From Hymenochaete sp. R1 (taxonomy: Eukaryota; Basidiomycota; Agaricomycetes; Hymenochaetales; Hymenochaetaceae), in assembly GCA_019400425.1 (NCBI GenBank), contig JAFREE010000243.1, positions 1 to 25,859 of the forward strand: a stretch of 25,859 nucleotides of DNA, given 5' to 3'. The notes beneath the pieces were generated by a model, which saw nothing but the letters and a program-made list of their open reading frames with translations, was not told where the DNA came from and ran no database searches. Each line of letters starts with the position of its first letter. Within the stretch, counting starts at the first letter, position 1. Shown piece by piece: positions 1 through 10,447 of the stretch. The position numbers and the translations under genes were made by a program.

Positions 1-2257
1 TGTCGGCGTTTAATTCCGCTTTGCGAGCTCGCGCTTCTCAGGATGAATGTCGTTCCGGGGACGGCGCATTCTGTTATCCTCCCGCGTTCTTTGCGCCTCC
101 GACTCCAATTATTCAGTGTAACGCCAACGTCGAGGCGTGGAAAGGTTTCCTTTCGACGATTCGCCCCATCTACAAGGGCCTTGCCTTGAACATTGATGCG
201 TGTCTTCGCGCCTTTTTCATCCCACGCGTCCAACTGAGCGATCTCATGCTCGAGTTGCGTCAGCGGGCTCACGGGGTTGATCCAAACTGGTCGAGTCTCT
301 TCGGACGGCTTAAGATTACTACGACAATAGGCCCCAAGAAGACACGCTTTGTCAAGTCGTTCGACCCAGCCTCAGCTCGCTCAATGACTATCACCGTTGA
401 AAAATATGGGTCAATCAGCGTTGAGCAGCTCTATCAGAGAGGTAATTCAATTTTGGTTCCAGGATGTTTATACTCTAATATTTTCGAGCAGAGTTTGGTC
501 TGAAGCTCCAGCACGCCGACGATCTACCCTTGGTTAATATCGGTGGAAAAGAGAAGGATTGGTTCGTCCCTGCGGAGGCTTGCAGCATCGATACAAACCG
601 AATTGGAAATGCACCATCTGGAACCTTCGATGTTGCCGCGCAGAAAGTCATGAGCAGGAACTCCGCGCTCACCGCCGAAGCGCGAGCACTCATTATTTCG
701 CGACAAGCTTACCGCGCACTTGGAGTTGAACAAATTACCCCTCTTTTGAAGGCATTTGGTATCGAACTTGGGAGTGAACTGCTTCCTATCAGGGGGCGAG
801 TGCTAGCACCACCGATGGTAGCCTATCCCTCAGGAAACCCAATTATCTCAAATGGCGCATGGTCAACCCGTGACTCCCGTTTCTCGCATTCCGTCGATAT
901 TGAGAATTGCGCCGTCCTCGTTATCAACACGGACTCGCCTGACGACTTCTCGGATCCTCCCGACACAGGCTTTACGAACGCCCTGGTAGCTTTACGTACC
1001 GCTTGTCTTGCACGGGGCATGAGGATGCGCCCGGACGTTCTTCCCCGCCCTGCTTTCATGCACATGGACTTGCAGGACTTGAACGCGATGGGTAATTCTA
1101 CGTCAAACAGGCTCCACACGATGAAGCAAGTCGAGGATGCCGTGAAGGGACTCGTTGGTACCCGACGCACTCCCGTATTATTCATCTTCCTTTCGACCCA
1201 GCATAAGCGTCTCTATTCCGAAATCAAAAGGATCTGCGACATACAAATTGGTGTGCCGACCATCTGCGTCTCTTCCGCGAACGTGAAACAAGCTGTTATA
1301 GATGGAGCTTCAGATCGCTCGAGTCTCTTTTCGGGCTTAGCTCACAAAGCAAACGTGAAGCTGGGCGGCATCAACCATCGTATCGATGGAGGCGGACTCA
1401 AACTGCTTGATGCCTCGATGTTGGTTGGATGGAGTGTTAACTATTGCGCCGGACAGCCAACTGTGGCATCTATTGTGGCGACCTCCGACGATACCTTTGC
1501 GAACTATCCAGCAAGTATCAGGATCCAGAAAGGAAAGGGTTATGTAAGTTCGCATATAAATTTCTTTGACACTGTAAGCTGATAATTCACTGCACAGACG
1601 ATAGAGGCGGCTAAGGTGATGATGGTAGAGAGGCTTCAAGTATACCGTACACGCATGAAAACTCTGCCAAAGCATATCATAGTCTTCCGCGTCGGAACCT
1701 CCGACAGCGAGATTGAGAAAGCTTTGGTTGAGGAGAAACCTCGCATCCAGGAAGCGTTCGAAGCCATCCAAAAAGGCTACAAACCAACTCTGACGATCAT
1801 CTTCTGCGGCCGAGGCCATAATACTCGTTTCTTCGTGCCCCAATCCCAATTTGACAAATTCGAGAATCCAAAGGCAGGTACAGTCGTCGATCAAGGCATC
1901 ACGCCAATCACGGCAGGATTCGACTTTTACCTCCAAGCGCACGCGAGCCAGAAAACACAGACTGCGCGCCCGACGCGGTACACCGTCATTTGGGATGAGA
2001 ACGAGTTTACTGCAGACGAGTTGCAGCAGGGAATCAATAACTTGTGTTACCTCTGGGAGCCTGGCGCGCGTAGCGTCAACATGGCGCCTCCGGCACGCTG
2101 TGCGGCGAAGGCATCTCATCATGCGAGGGCGTATGTGCATGCGCTGAGTTGTGCGCGCGGTGACCAGGAGAAACGCGCTGCTACGAGACAGATTACTGCA
2201 GAGTCCGAGAAAGGATTCGTGCACAACAATTTGAAGGAGTTGATGTTTTACTTGTAA
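1..2257 (+). CDS. Argonaute-like protein, 5' end outside window, predicted slicer-dead
   Basis: Small-RNA-guided silencing protein of the eukaryotic Argonaute family (QDE2-like). The visible exons are about 3-441, 492-1543 and 1598-2257. The introns 442-491 and 1544-1597 have GT-AG borders, keep the frame and sit where the paralogue at 18453 has introns. The reading frame is open from base 3 with no start codon, so the N domain lies upstream of the window. Visible in order are the ArgoL1 motif (STIRPIYKGLALNID), PAZ, a linker, MID with the guide-phosphate pocket (LYSEIKR, then KANVKLGG), and a full PIWI domain ending at TAA 2257. The canonical PIWI aspartates are absent: GADVTH reads GWSVNY (Ser at 1433-1435) and YRDG reads FRVG (Val at 1691-1693). 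The catalytic His position is Ala (2105-2107), and the glutamate-finger position is not Glu. Guide binding without cleavage is inferred. The family assignment is secure; the function is not known. Confidence 0.93.
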
Positions 2258-2702
2258 GGTGACACTAGAGAGGAGGAGATAGATGGTGTAAGATTCTAAG
2301 GACTGTAACTACGCTTCATCCAGTAACTTTCTGAAGAAATAATCCGATTGAAATGGAATGTCAAATAAATAACCATTCTTGTTACCATCTTTATCTTTAT
2401 CGGATCTGAGGAAGCTACAGAGAAGCCGCGAAGCTCCAATACCTTACGGTTCGATTCCAAGCTTGAACGCCCCTGACCACTAAAACTTGACAGCATCCGG
2501 CGGTCTCATCTCACAATCTCACGATAATTGAGCCCGTGGGTCCCGTGAGGCGCCGCATGCCAACATTAGGACCAAGACAACATCCTGATGGAAATCACAT
2601 TACCCAACCCAGAGACAAGAATGCGTACAGCGCTCACAAAGTATGTACATATGCATGATACAAAACAGCGAGATGGAATGACAAGGGAATACACAAACAG
2701 AC
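2258..2702. other. Convergent 3' intergenic region
   Basis: This stretch separates the stop of the first Argonaute (+) from the stop of the DenD-like gene (-), so both genes end into it. I see no coding sequence in it. It is AT-rich around 2330-2400 and holds an AATAAA-like polyadenylation candidate for the Argonaute transcript. A tRNA-like T-loop string at 2448-2458 does not sit in a tRNA fold. Confidence 0.6.
2364..2369 (+). terminator. Candidate polyadenylation signal of the first Argonaute
   Basis: An AATAAA hexamer lies 107 nt after the Argonaute stop codon in AT-rich sequence, a plausible place for a fungal 3' end signal. Fungal poly(A) signals are degenerate and nothing else supports this one. 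Confidence 0.3.
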
Positions 2703-3782
2703 TCATGCCCGGCCCTCCTCAACAGCCTTCTTGAACCTCTCTACGACGGGTACCATCCCACCTTCGTCGACAGAGAACCCGAGCGAGAGCGGGTACGCGT
2801 TGTCGAATCGAGCAGGCCACGACGATACGATCCTACGGTTGGTCGGGTTGTCCTCGAACTTGACGAGTTTCAGCGCCTCGGGCCCTGCGACCGTCACGAG
2901 CGCATCGAGTTCTTCCTTGACCGTCGCTGTGAACCCGGGAAGGTAGACAACGCGCGTATGCGGGAGGAACTTGTCAGCGGGGACGTGCTTCGCCTGGATG
3001 AAGTTCTTAATCGTCGTTTCCGGCGAGGCGAGCCACGCCGCAAGGCTGAGCTCAGGAGACTCGGGGGAGTTCCCGACGGGGCAGATGGCTTCGAGGCCCT
3101 TGAGCGGCTCGCGGATGATTCCGGAGATGAAAGCGGACGTGGCGTTGGAGGGGACACCGGGGCGGACGACGATGGTGGGGAGGCGCATGATGCGGCCGTC
3201 GACGAAGCCTCGGCGGGTGTATTCGTTGACGAGGAGCTCGGAGGTGAGCTTGCCCATACCGTAGGCGCCCTCTGGGGTTGCGATGGTGGAGGGGGTGACG
3301 ACGTCTGGGAGAGGGCCGCCGTAGACGGCGAGGGAGGAGGTAAAGATGAATTTGGGGACGATGCCTGCGGCTACACCTTGATGCCGGGTGACGTCGAGGA
3401 GGAGACGGATTGAGTCGATGTTGACCTATTTGAAAGAAGTTATCAGCCACATGAAAATATGTATATACTGCAGAGCTGGATGTGGCATTACCTTCAGCCC
3501 GAGCTCGAAGTTATCTTCCGATCCCCGACTCATGATACCGTGGAGAGCATATATGGTGTCTGGTACACCAAACTCGGTCTTGAACAAGCTTTCGACGGGT
3601 TCGCGTTCGCAAAGGTCGGCTTTGATAGTTACAGCCTTTGACCCTTGGGGAGCTTTGGGTTCTACGATATCGGCGAGAATCAGGTGCAAATTGGGTGTCC
3701 TCTCGTCCTGGAGAAGCTCGTGGGCAAGGACTCCGCCGAGCCAACCTGCTGCACCAGTGATAAGGACGACAGACTTGGACAT
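2703..3782 (-). CDS. D-erythronate dehydrogenase-like NAD-dependent oxidoreductase
   Basis: Extended-SDR/epimerase-fold enzyme that most resembles DenD, which oxidises D-erythronate in bacterial C4 sugar-acid pathways. Two exons, 3492-3782 and 2703-3425 on the minus strand, are joined over a 66-nt GT-AG intron (3426-3491) to give 337 residues. The start is the first ATG and leads directly into the Rossmann fold. The glycine-rich loop GAAGWLG is at residues 10-16, and Asp38 after strand beta-2 suggests NAD rather than NADP. The active-site strand FTSSLAVYGGPLP is at 125-137, and the catalytic Tyr152 and Lys156 are in YGMGK. The stretches RRGFVDGR and SGIIREPLKG are typical of DenD proteins as I know them. 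The gene diverges from the aldolase gene over a 517-bp shared promoter, which suggests co-expression. No OtnK (DUF1537) or OtnC partner, as found in bacteria, lies in the window. The exact substrate is inferred from family resemblance only. Confidence 0.88.
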
Positions 3783-4299
3783 AATTTTTTGATTTGATTT
3801 ATTCCGATGTGGAGAAAGTGGAAGAATTTGAGTGGGATGCGGGGAAGGGGAGGGGTGAGACTTTGTTAGTGGATAATGACCATGATTCTGCTGTAAAATG
3901 CTCTAGTTTTAAATGTGCGACAAAAAGGTCAGTCGGTCAGTGAGAGAATTAATATCTAAGCAAACGGTGGATAAGATGGGATGGGATGGGATATGGCGGC
4001 AAAGAATGGCTCCTCCGGTCCATCGGCTGCTCTTTTGCCCCCTCACCCTCAAGAAGACTCGGCCGGGTCGATCTTCGGCAGTTAGGACCGTACCGTACGG
4101 CCCGTGCCTTCTCCGTACCTGTTCCGCTCCTCCGGACCTTCCTTCCTTGGCTCTCCCCACCACATCCAATTCATTTCTTTCCCGCACCCGCCCTTTCTCA
4201 CCCCCGCGCGCTCTGTCGTACTTAACCAATGTAAGAGCCTGTAAGCAAGTTACTCATCCGACTCACCCAGTTCTCTGGCCTTTTTTTTTCACTACGTCG
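3783..4299. promoter_or_regulatory. Divergent promoter of the DenD-like and aldolase genes
   Basis: This 517-bp gap lies between the two start codons of oppositely transcribed genes, so it should drive both. It holds a (GATGG)3-like repeat near 3975-3990 and a C/T-rich tract upstream of the aldolase start, as is common in fungal promoters. The perfect palindrome CCGTACGG at 4093-4100 is preceded by a further CCGTAC, a CCG/CGG arrangement of the sort Zn2Cys6 dimers can bind. Binding by the cluster regulator is only a guess. No clear TATA box was seen. Confidence 0.55.
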
Positions 4300-5362
4300 A
4301 TGTCTCTCCAAAACAATCTCACGCTTGATATCCTCCGTAAGGCGGAGGAGGGCAAGTACGGCATCCTGGCTCAGACTTGGTCAGTTCTTCGACATTCATC
4401 TCCACACTCTTCGAATGTCTAACCAATAGCTTAGCTACGATGCACACTCAGTCATTGGCCTGGTCCGAGCAGCTGAACGCAAGAAGAGTCCTGCGATCCT
4501 CCAACTCTTCCCCGTGACTCTGGCGTACGGCGGAGGTCCATTCCTCCAGTTCTGTATCAATGCGCAAGTTACCGTTATCCTTGCTTCTTCGTAAACCTTG
4601 ACCCTGACTCTCATGGCTAGCGCTCACCAGGCATCCGTCCCGATCGCTGTCCATCTAGACCACGCAACCGATCCAGAACACATTGAACTTGCTTTAAGCC
4701 TCGCAGAGAATGGAATCGCATTCGACTCCATCATGGTCGATGCATCGCATGCGGATGTACGTTAGCTCTTCTTTCCACAATCCGTAAGCTTATCTATCCC
4801 ATCACCCATCTCTTACGCACTCCACCCGACCGACCAGACGGACGAGGAGAATATCGCCATAGCGCGTCCCTACGTCGAACGGGCCACCAAAGCCGGAGTA
4901 GCCGTCGAAGTCGAGCTCGGGCGTCTTGAGGGCGGAGAAGCAGGCCTTCGCGTCATCTCCGACGCGAAGCTCACAGATCCGTCCAAAGCGGACACGTTCA
5001 TCAGCCAAACAGGGGCGTCCGTCCTCGCACCGTCCATTGGGAACTTACATGGGTCCTATCTCAACCCGCCGAACTTCCGCCAGGAGATCCTCCGTGAGCT
5101 TAGGTCGCGGTTCGTGGGCAAGGGTGTCCCGCTGTGTTTGCATGGGACGGACGAGTTGCCTGATGAGTTGTTCAAGGAGTGTATCTCGAATGGCGTGAGC
5201 AAGATAAACGTGAACTCCTGGGCGAGGGATCCGTATGTGAAGGTGTTGGCGACGGGCTTGCAATCGAAGCCGTTCCCGGATGCAGTCGAGGAGAGCACGG
5301 AAGTTTTTGCGAAAGTGTGCGATAGGTTCTTCGATTTGTTTGGGTCCAGTGGGAAGGCGTAG
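4300..5362 (+). CDS. Class II (zinc) ketose-phosphate aldolase, KbaY/GatY-like
   Basis: Predicted metal-dependent aldolase that cleaves a phosphorylated ketose to dihydroxyacetone phosphate and an aldehyde. Four exons, 4300-4379, 4435-4563, 4621-4756 and 4838-5362, give 289 residues. Introns 1 and 3 are GT-AG; intron 2 (4564-4620) starts with GCAAGT and is a GC-AG intron. Motifs are HLDHA at 81-85 (catalytic Asp83, Zn ligand His84), VELGRLEGGE near 140-149, GNLHG with Zn ligand His186, and LCLHG with Zn ligand His217. The length matches the tagatose-bisphosphate aldolase subgroup better than the longer fructose-bisphosphate aldolases. The loop after His217 reads HGTDELPDE where KbaY/GatY have HGASDVPDE and FBA has HGGSG. 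A second phosphate-site segment reads KINVNSW, so the substrate may be unusual. It is transcribed away from the DenD-like gene. The fold and metal site are clear; the substrate is not. Confidence 0.88.
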
Positions 5363-6615
5363 GCGTTTGCAGTTGTACATGTACCTCGCTCTGGCACGCT
5401 CCGTGCTTCTACTTTTGCTGTTGTTGTAATGGAAGTCTCCGGTCATTTTCTTTTGCAAATTCGGCGAAAGATGTTATCTTATCTCTCTCGTACGTCCTTG
5501 TTTGCGCGAAACCTTATTTGCAAATCTGCCAGGGTCGGGAGGCCATCCGCACCTTTGTTCCTAGCCCCGCTTTGATCTGGGGAAAGAGACGAGACGGAAG
5601 TGGGGAAATGCAGTATTAATACAGTAGACATTCATAGAGAGGATTGAGATTTTCAAATTGACGTTTCAAGCAAGAAACAGCCAGCGTTTCACTTCAATAA
5701 TTTGAGGTTCAACAGACCTCAACGCCGTAAAACTCTCGGACCAAAGCCAAAGCCAGTTCAGTTCCTGGAGATCAAGCGGATCAAGCCAACGGGACAAGCC
5801 TGAGAATTCATAGTTCACGGAAATTTCAGTCATTGGATCAATTCCGAGCCTGAGAGATGACAGGTCAAATTTGAAATCGGTTCGGACTTGGAGACTTCAG
5901 ATTCGGTCCTGGTAGATTTTGACGAGCCAGGACACGGCAGTGGGTGGGTTTGCGGACCTCGGAGACGCAGGCGCGCGCACACACACATTAGGAAAGTATT
6001 CTGCGAGTTCCGGTACTTGGGTTATTTGGGTGAACCAGTGAACCTCGACCGAACAGGAGGAATGGACCCATCTCTCCCCAACCCCCGCCTCTTACGTTTA
6101 CCCAAACAAGGAAAAAGAGCCGTCAGGAAGTGTGAGTGTGCTTCGGGGCGATCTGGCTCCCCACAGTGCACACGAGACAGGTCGTCGGGATAAAGCAGGT
6201 TGTGTACCTTTTCTTGTCTTCCGTCTCCGAGACAGAAGTGGGTGGCGGTGTTGGGTGGGGACCTGCCAATGATGAGGGGAAGTGAGAAGGGGACGCGTTC
6301 ACTTTAACGATCCGTCCGCCTGGGGTAGTGTCAGGCACATGGATCTGTATGTCGACGTTCAGGAAGAGCAGTTGTGAGGTAGAATGACAAGGGTGGGTCG
6401 GAGCAAGAGCCCGTGCTATCTCGCAGAAGTCTGGTCGATCCTTTCGACATGTCATAGGAAAAGTCAAGCTGGTCTCATTGGTTCGCACGAGCAAACTTGA
6501 ATTTTTCGAACTGAATAATCCTTGTTCCGCGATAAGCCCAAATCCATCATGCATACAACGAGAGAAACAGCAATCAATCAATTAAAATATCAATTTAACC
6601 TCAAATCCATGAGCA
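5363..6615. other. Long intergenic region, no gene seen
   Basis: These 1.25 kb lie between the aldolase stop and the isomerase stop (convergent 3' ends). Open frames here (for example 5888-6193 + and 6123-6581 -) show no recognisable domain, no splice-consistent extension and low-complexity composition, so I do not call them genes. A short 7-bp inverted repeat (GTCCTGG at 5906-5912, CCAGGAC at 5927-5933) is present and is probably chance. The stretch is long for two facing 3' UTRs and could hide a decayed gene or non-coding RNA, but nothing positive supports this. Confidence 0.5.
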
Positions 6616-7222
6616 CTAGCAACAGACAGCTTCATACTGAGCAATCGCGTCAACTTTGGGGGCGCTCGCACTCGTAGTATCGAATACGTAGCCTAGCCAC
6701 TCCTTTACGAGTCTACGAGCAAGTTCGATCCCGACAACGCGTTGCCCCATGCAGAGCACTTGAGCGTTGTTGCTGAGGACTGACCGCTCGACGCTAAAGC
6801 TGTCGTGAGCGGTGACGGCACGGACTCCCGGTACTTTGTTCGCTGATATGGCTACTCCTGCGGGATCACGAGGTTAGGCTGCCCATAGTCAATCGAGGAG
6901 GGTCGACGATTGATAACTTACCTAGGCCGGTACCACAGATAAGAAGAGCACGGTCAGCTTTGCCTTCTGCGACGAGTTTGGCTGCAGTGACGGCGACGTG
7001 AGGGTACGCTGTCTTGTCGCTCGAGTCTTTGACGCCGACGTCGACAACGCTGACCACTCGAGAATCCTTCTCCAAGTCATCTATCAGTCTTTCTTTGTAC
7101 TGTACGCCTGCTTCCTAAAGACAAGGTTACTTCGGAAACTGAGAAGCAGGTTTGACTCGATAAAACTTGCTTACATCGCAGCCAACCGCGACTCTCCATC
7201 TGGGCGTCTGGGGTGCGGCCAT
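6616..7222 (-). CDS. RpiB/LacA-family sugar-phosphate isomerase
   Basis: Aldose-ketose isomerase acting on phosphorylated sugars. RpiB-family members include ribose-5-phosphate isomerase B and the D-erythrulose-4-phosphate isomerase of erythritol pathways. Three exons, 7175-7222, 6922-7114 and 6616-6857, are joined over GT-AG introns of 60 and 64 nt to give 160 residues, near the usual ~150. The first exon is only 48 nt and supplies the first beta strand (RVAVGCD). The active-site motif CGTGLG is at residues 76-81 with catalytic Cys76. It is followed by [11 protein letters not shown] (84-94) and AHDSFS (97-102), all characteristic of the family. The N-terminal motif, usually SDHAG, reads CDEAG at 15-19, so the substrate His is replaced by Glu. 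It is transcribed away from the MFS gene over a 586-bp shared promoter. The family is secure, the substrate uncertain. Confidence 0.9.
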
Positions 7223-7808
7223 TGTCAAGTTTTGGAGAAGGGCTTCGAGCTGTTGTTGAGCCGAGAGTTAATGCTTGTGGAGATCACGGGTGACACTTCC
7301 AGGCCCACGTCCATGGCCGTCTGATATATTTCCAACAATTGAGGCGGATGAGCGAGCAACCAGACCAGACCGAAAGGCCAATGGATGTTCCAGCGCCTGT
7401 CGTTCCATGGTGGATGGATGTTAAAGGAGATACGGAGCTGTATAATCCCGGTGAGAGGGGAAGAGGAGGGAGAGAGCGAAAGACGGACGGCTTACCGGGA
7501 AGCTCGGTGGATCTAGCCGGTAGATGAGCTTATGCTTATGTGCCTGATGTCTCATTCGCTTCTTTCCCCGCACAGAAACCAGACCATTCAGTTTCATACA
7601 ACCGAGGCTGCTAACCTTTCGTTTAGACGGCCATGTCCTCCTTGCCTTGCGATAAATAGCACTTCAAGCCTTCGACTTATCTTTCACCATCCCCCACCCC
7701 CGCCCCCACCTCCACACCTCCTTCTTCGTTCTCCACACTTTTCATTCCTTTCTTACACCTTACTCTACTTCTCGGTGGGGCCTTTCATAGGCAAAGAGGG
7801 CACTCAAC
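7223..7808. promoter_or_regulatory. Divergent promoter of the isomerase and transporter genes
   Basis: This 586-bp gap separates two start codons facing away from each other. Next to the transporter start it has an AT-rich element (GATAAATA, 7651-7658) about 150 bp upstream, followed by a strongly C/T-rich tract at about 7680-7770, a common layout for well-expressed fungal genes. A CGG-CTTA-CCG arrangement lies near 7489-7498 and could be a Zn2Cys6 half-site pair; this is speculative. No coding region was seen. Confidence 0.5.
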
Positions 7809-9380
7809 ATGCATGAAGGAAAGAACGACGAAGAATGGCGCGAAGCCAACAACAATCTACATCTTCGCACGTATCAGCCCGATTCCGAGGCTGAGCGTAA
7901 GCTCGTACGCAAGGTAGACTTGCATATTGTATGTGTCTGCTTTCTCGTTTGTCAAGCATCGAGTGTCTTACTCCCTTGCCCATAGATCCCGACAATTTGG
8001 GTGTTGTATACCTTATCTTACCTTGACCGAGCGAACATTGGAAATGCAAAATCAGGCGGGATGGAGGAAGACTTTGACCTTTCATCCACACAGTATTCCG
8101 TCATCCTCTTGGTGTTCTTTATCTCCTATGTCGTTTTTGAAGTCCCCTCCAACATGCTCCTTCACCGCCTCCGACCATCCATTTTCCTTTCCGCCATCTG
8201 CCTCGTATGGGGTGGTGTCGCCGCATCCATGGCCGCCTGCCAGAACTGGTCGCAGATTGCAGCTGTCCGTTTCTGTTTGGGCGTTATCGAGGCCGCCTTC
8301 GCGCCAGGAGTCGCCTATTACCTATCATGTTGGTACAAGACTCACGAACTCGCGCGCCGTTTCGCCATTTACTACACTGCGACGGCCGTTTCCGGTGCTT
8401 TCTCAGGTTTGCTCGCTGGTGTCATTGTCGATAACCTCGATGGTTCGCGAGGGTTGGAGGGCTGGCGCTGGCTTCTCCTCATCGAGGGTGTGGGTAGTTC
8501 GGCCGCGGGTCTGTTCACTTGGATGATTCTGCCGGATTGGCCAGCGACGACTCGCTGGCTTTCGGAAGAGGAGACGTTCCTGGCCATTCAGCGCTTGAGG
8601 TACGACGGTATCGCTTCGAGTGGATCGGAGGGCGATGCGCAGCCTACGCATGGTGAAGCGTTCAAGATGGCCTTCAGGGACTGGCGTCTGTACCCCCTCA
8701 TCTTTATGTACATGCTCGCGACGGGTTCGCAAACGATCCAGTACTTTATCCCTACCCTCGTCGGCCAGCTTGGCTACACCGGCTACTCGCTCCAGTACAT
8801 GACCATCCCCATTTACGGCGTCGCACTCATCGGCATTCTCACCTTCTGCTTCCTCTCCGATTACCACAAAGAGCGCGGACACTACGTTTCACTCACTGCG
8901 GGAATTGCGACCATCTCGTTTATTATCACGGTCGCTGTTGACAACGCAAAGGTCAAATACGCCTTCCTTTGTTTTGCGGTCGGTGGTGTATACGCGGCGT
9001 GTCCCATCACGCTCTTATGGGTGTCGAAGGTCTTTCAGCATCCCGCGGAGAAGCGTGCCGTCTCCATTGCGGTTGTCAATGCCCTCGGTAACTCAGCGTC
9101 CATCTACGGGTCATTCCTCTGGCCCTCCAAGGATAAGCCTCGCTATGTCCCGGGTTTCTCCACGACGATGTATGTGTCGTATGTCTTGTTTAATGCAGCG
9201 TCGTACTGACATGAATATTTTTTCAGTGTTTTCCTCTTTCTTCTTGTCGTCACTGCTCAGGTTTACCGATATTTCCTCGCCAAGTACCCATCACAGACTC
9301 TCGCTGAAGCCACGCACCAACGTAATCAACAGAATGGGACAGGAACCGAGACCCCTGATACCGGAAAAATGGAGGTGTAA
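7809..9380 (+). CDS. MFS transporter, anion:cation symporter (Dal5/Tna1-like) family
   Basis: Plasma-membrane importer of the major facilitator superfamily, probably taking up an organic anion or small polyol for the cluster. Three exons, 7809-7928, 7986-9169 and 9227-9380, with two 57-nt GT-AG introns give 485 residues. The start is the first of two nearby ATGs and the only one in frame with the next exon. After a charged cytoplasmic N-terminus, TM1 carries the signature LSYLDRANIGNAK (residues 50-62) typical of fungal allantoate/nicotinate permease-type carriers. About twelve hydrophobic segments follow, with a polar central loop after LPDWPATTRWL and a motif-A-like SDYHKERGHY in the second half. 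The C-terminus is short and polar. Family members often carry carboxylates, which fits an aldonate substrate such as erythronate, but the substrate cannot be read from sequence. Confidence 0.93.
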
Positions 9381-10447
9381 ATCGTTGATTCGATACACCA
9401 ACGCCGAGACTTGTAAATATGTTCATGATGATCCTCGATATGAAGACAAGATTTTTTTCTTTGTTTGATTTTGGGCAGCTTTTTCTATACTTCATACCGC
9501 CTTGATCTATTGCTCGTTGTTGTCTGGGGTGTACTAGTATCTGTACTCTTTCACGTTTGTTGTTCGCACTCGTACATATCCTATTCATAGTTTATTTCTG
9601 TCAAAAGACATCGTTGTAATCGAATGATTTTGGAAAAAAAACTCGCTCACCTCTCACCATTACCTTACGCTTCTACGCTGCAACCAAACCTTCAACATTT
9701 ACCAGAATGAAGATTTCGAGTACGTTTCAGGAACATCAAGCAGCCGCGGCCAACATTCGACTACTGATGCTGGATCTGATGATATATTAAGCTTTGGCTT
9801 GGCTCAACTATTGCGCTCCCGCTTGGCTAAACCGTTTGAGAGAGAAAAGGTCCTTGGGTGATGACGGTGCTCTGATTAGCAGCAACTGCTGCAACATAGA
9901 ACGGAAATCGCGGAGAGGGCTCTCGTCAATGGTGATGAACATCATGATGTCGTTCGCAAAAGAAAGAAATGGTGACGGCCCTGAGCAAGGGGTTTCGACG
10001 CGGCGATCGCTTGTCGATCTTCTGGATATGCGCATACAAACACTTGACATAATCGTTCATTTCCGATTGCTTGAACGCCTTTGGCTTGTTCATTCCAGGT
10101 AAAATAACGACGAGCTTGAGCTTGACTTGGGTGTGGAATGGACATTTCAGAGTAAAAAGTAGCCCCATTAATATTATGATGAGTTACTAATTTAGGGATC
10201 TGCCCATGTGCATAGACTTCTTTCCAAGACAGGAGAACGGACGCGAGCGAGTCGGACTCCGAGCTCCGGGCGGGTTGTCTTCCATCTTCCACCACCAACA
10301 CCGCTCCCCGTTCCTGTACGCTGCAGATCTAGTTGGTCAATTTGAAGGGAAGTAGGAAGTTTATTAGGGATTCAGAACTTCAACTCCCAATACGAGAGCG
10401 CGTCGGTGGCCACAAGGAAGTTCATTCTGGAACAAGCGTCGGAAGCG
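9381..10447. other. Intergenic region upstream of the regulator gene
   Basis: These 1.07 kb hold the transporter 3' UTR and the promoter and 5' leader of the Zn2Cys6 gene. Open frames on the minus strand around 9800-10300 overlap one another and have no consistent domain, so I do not call a gene. One of them contains short strings recalling Argonaute (see the rejected list). No clear TATA box was found. Confidence 0.45.

Noticed and set aside
2448..2458. GGTTCGATTCC, a tRNA T-loop-like string
   Set aside because: The flanking bases do not form a T stem (only two pairs), and no acceptor, D or anticodon arm can be built around it.
2731..3450. Long open frames on the other frames over the DenD-like gene
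   Set aside because: Shadows of the GC-rich coding sequence; Arg/Pro/His-rich or Gly/Glu-rich composition typical of antisense or shifted frames.
5906..5933. 7-bp inverted repeat GTCCTGG/CCAGGAC
   Set aside because: Short arms and 14-nt spacer in a 1.25-kb gene-free stretch; expected by chance.
5888..6581. Open frames of 101 and 152 codons on opposite strands
   Set aside because: Overlapping frames without a domain, low-complexity composition and no splice-consistent neighbours.
9942..10170. Minus-strand open frame with strings VVILPG and a CERHH-like stretch that recall Argonaute MID and PIWI
   Set aside because: In a real Argonaute these motifs are well over 150 residues apart with PIWI sequence between them; here they are about 50 apart and the flanking residues do not align in any frame. 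Probably chance.
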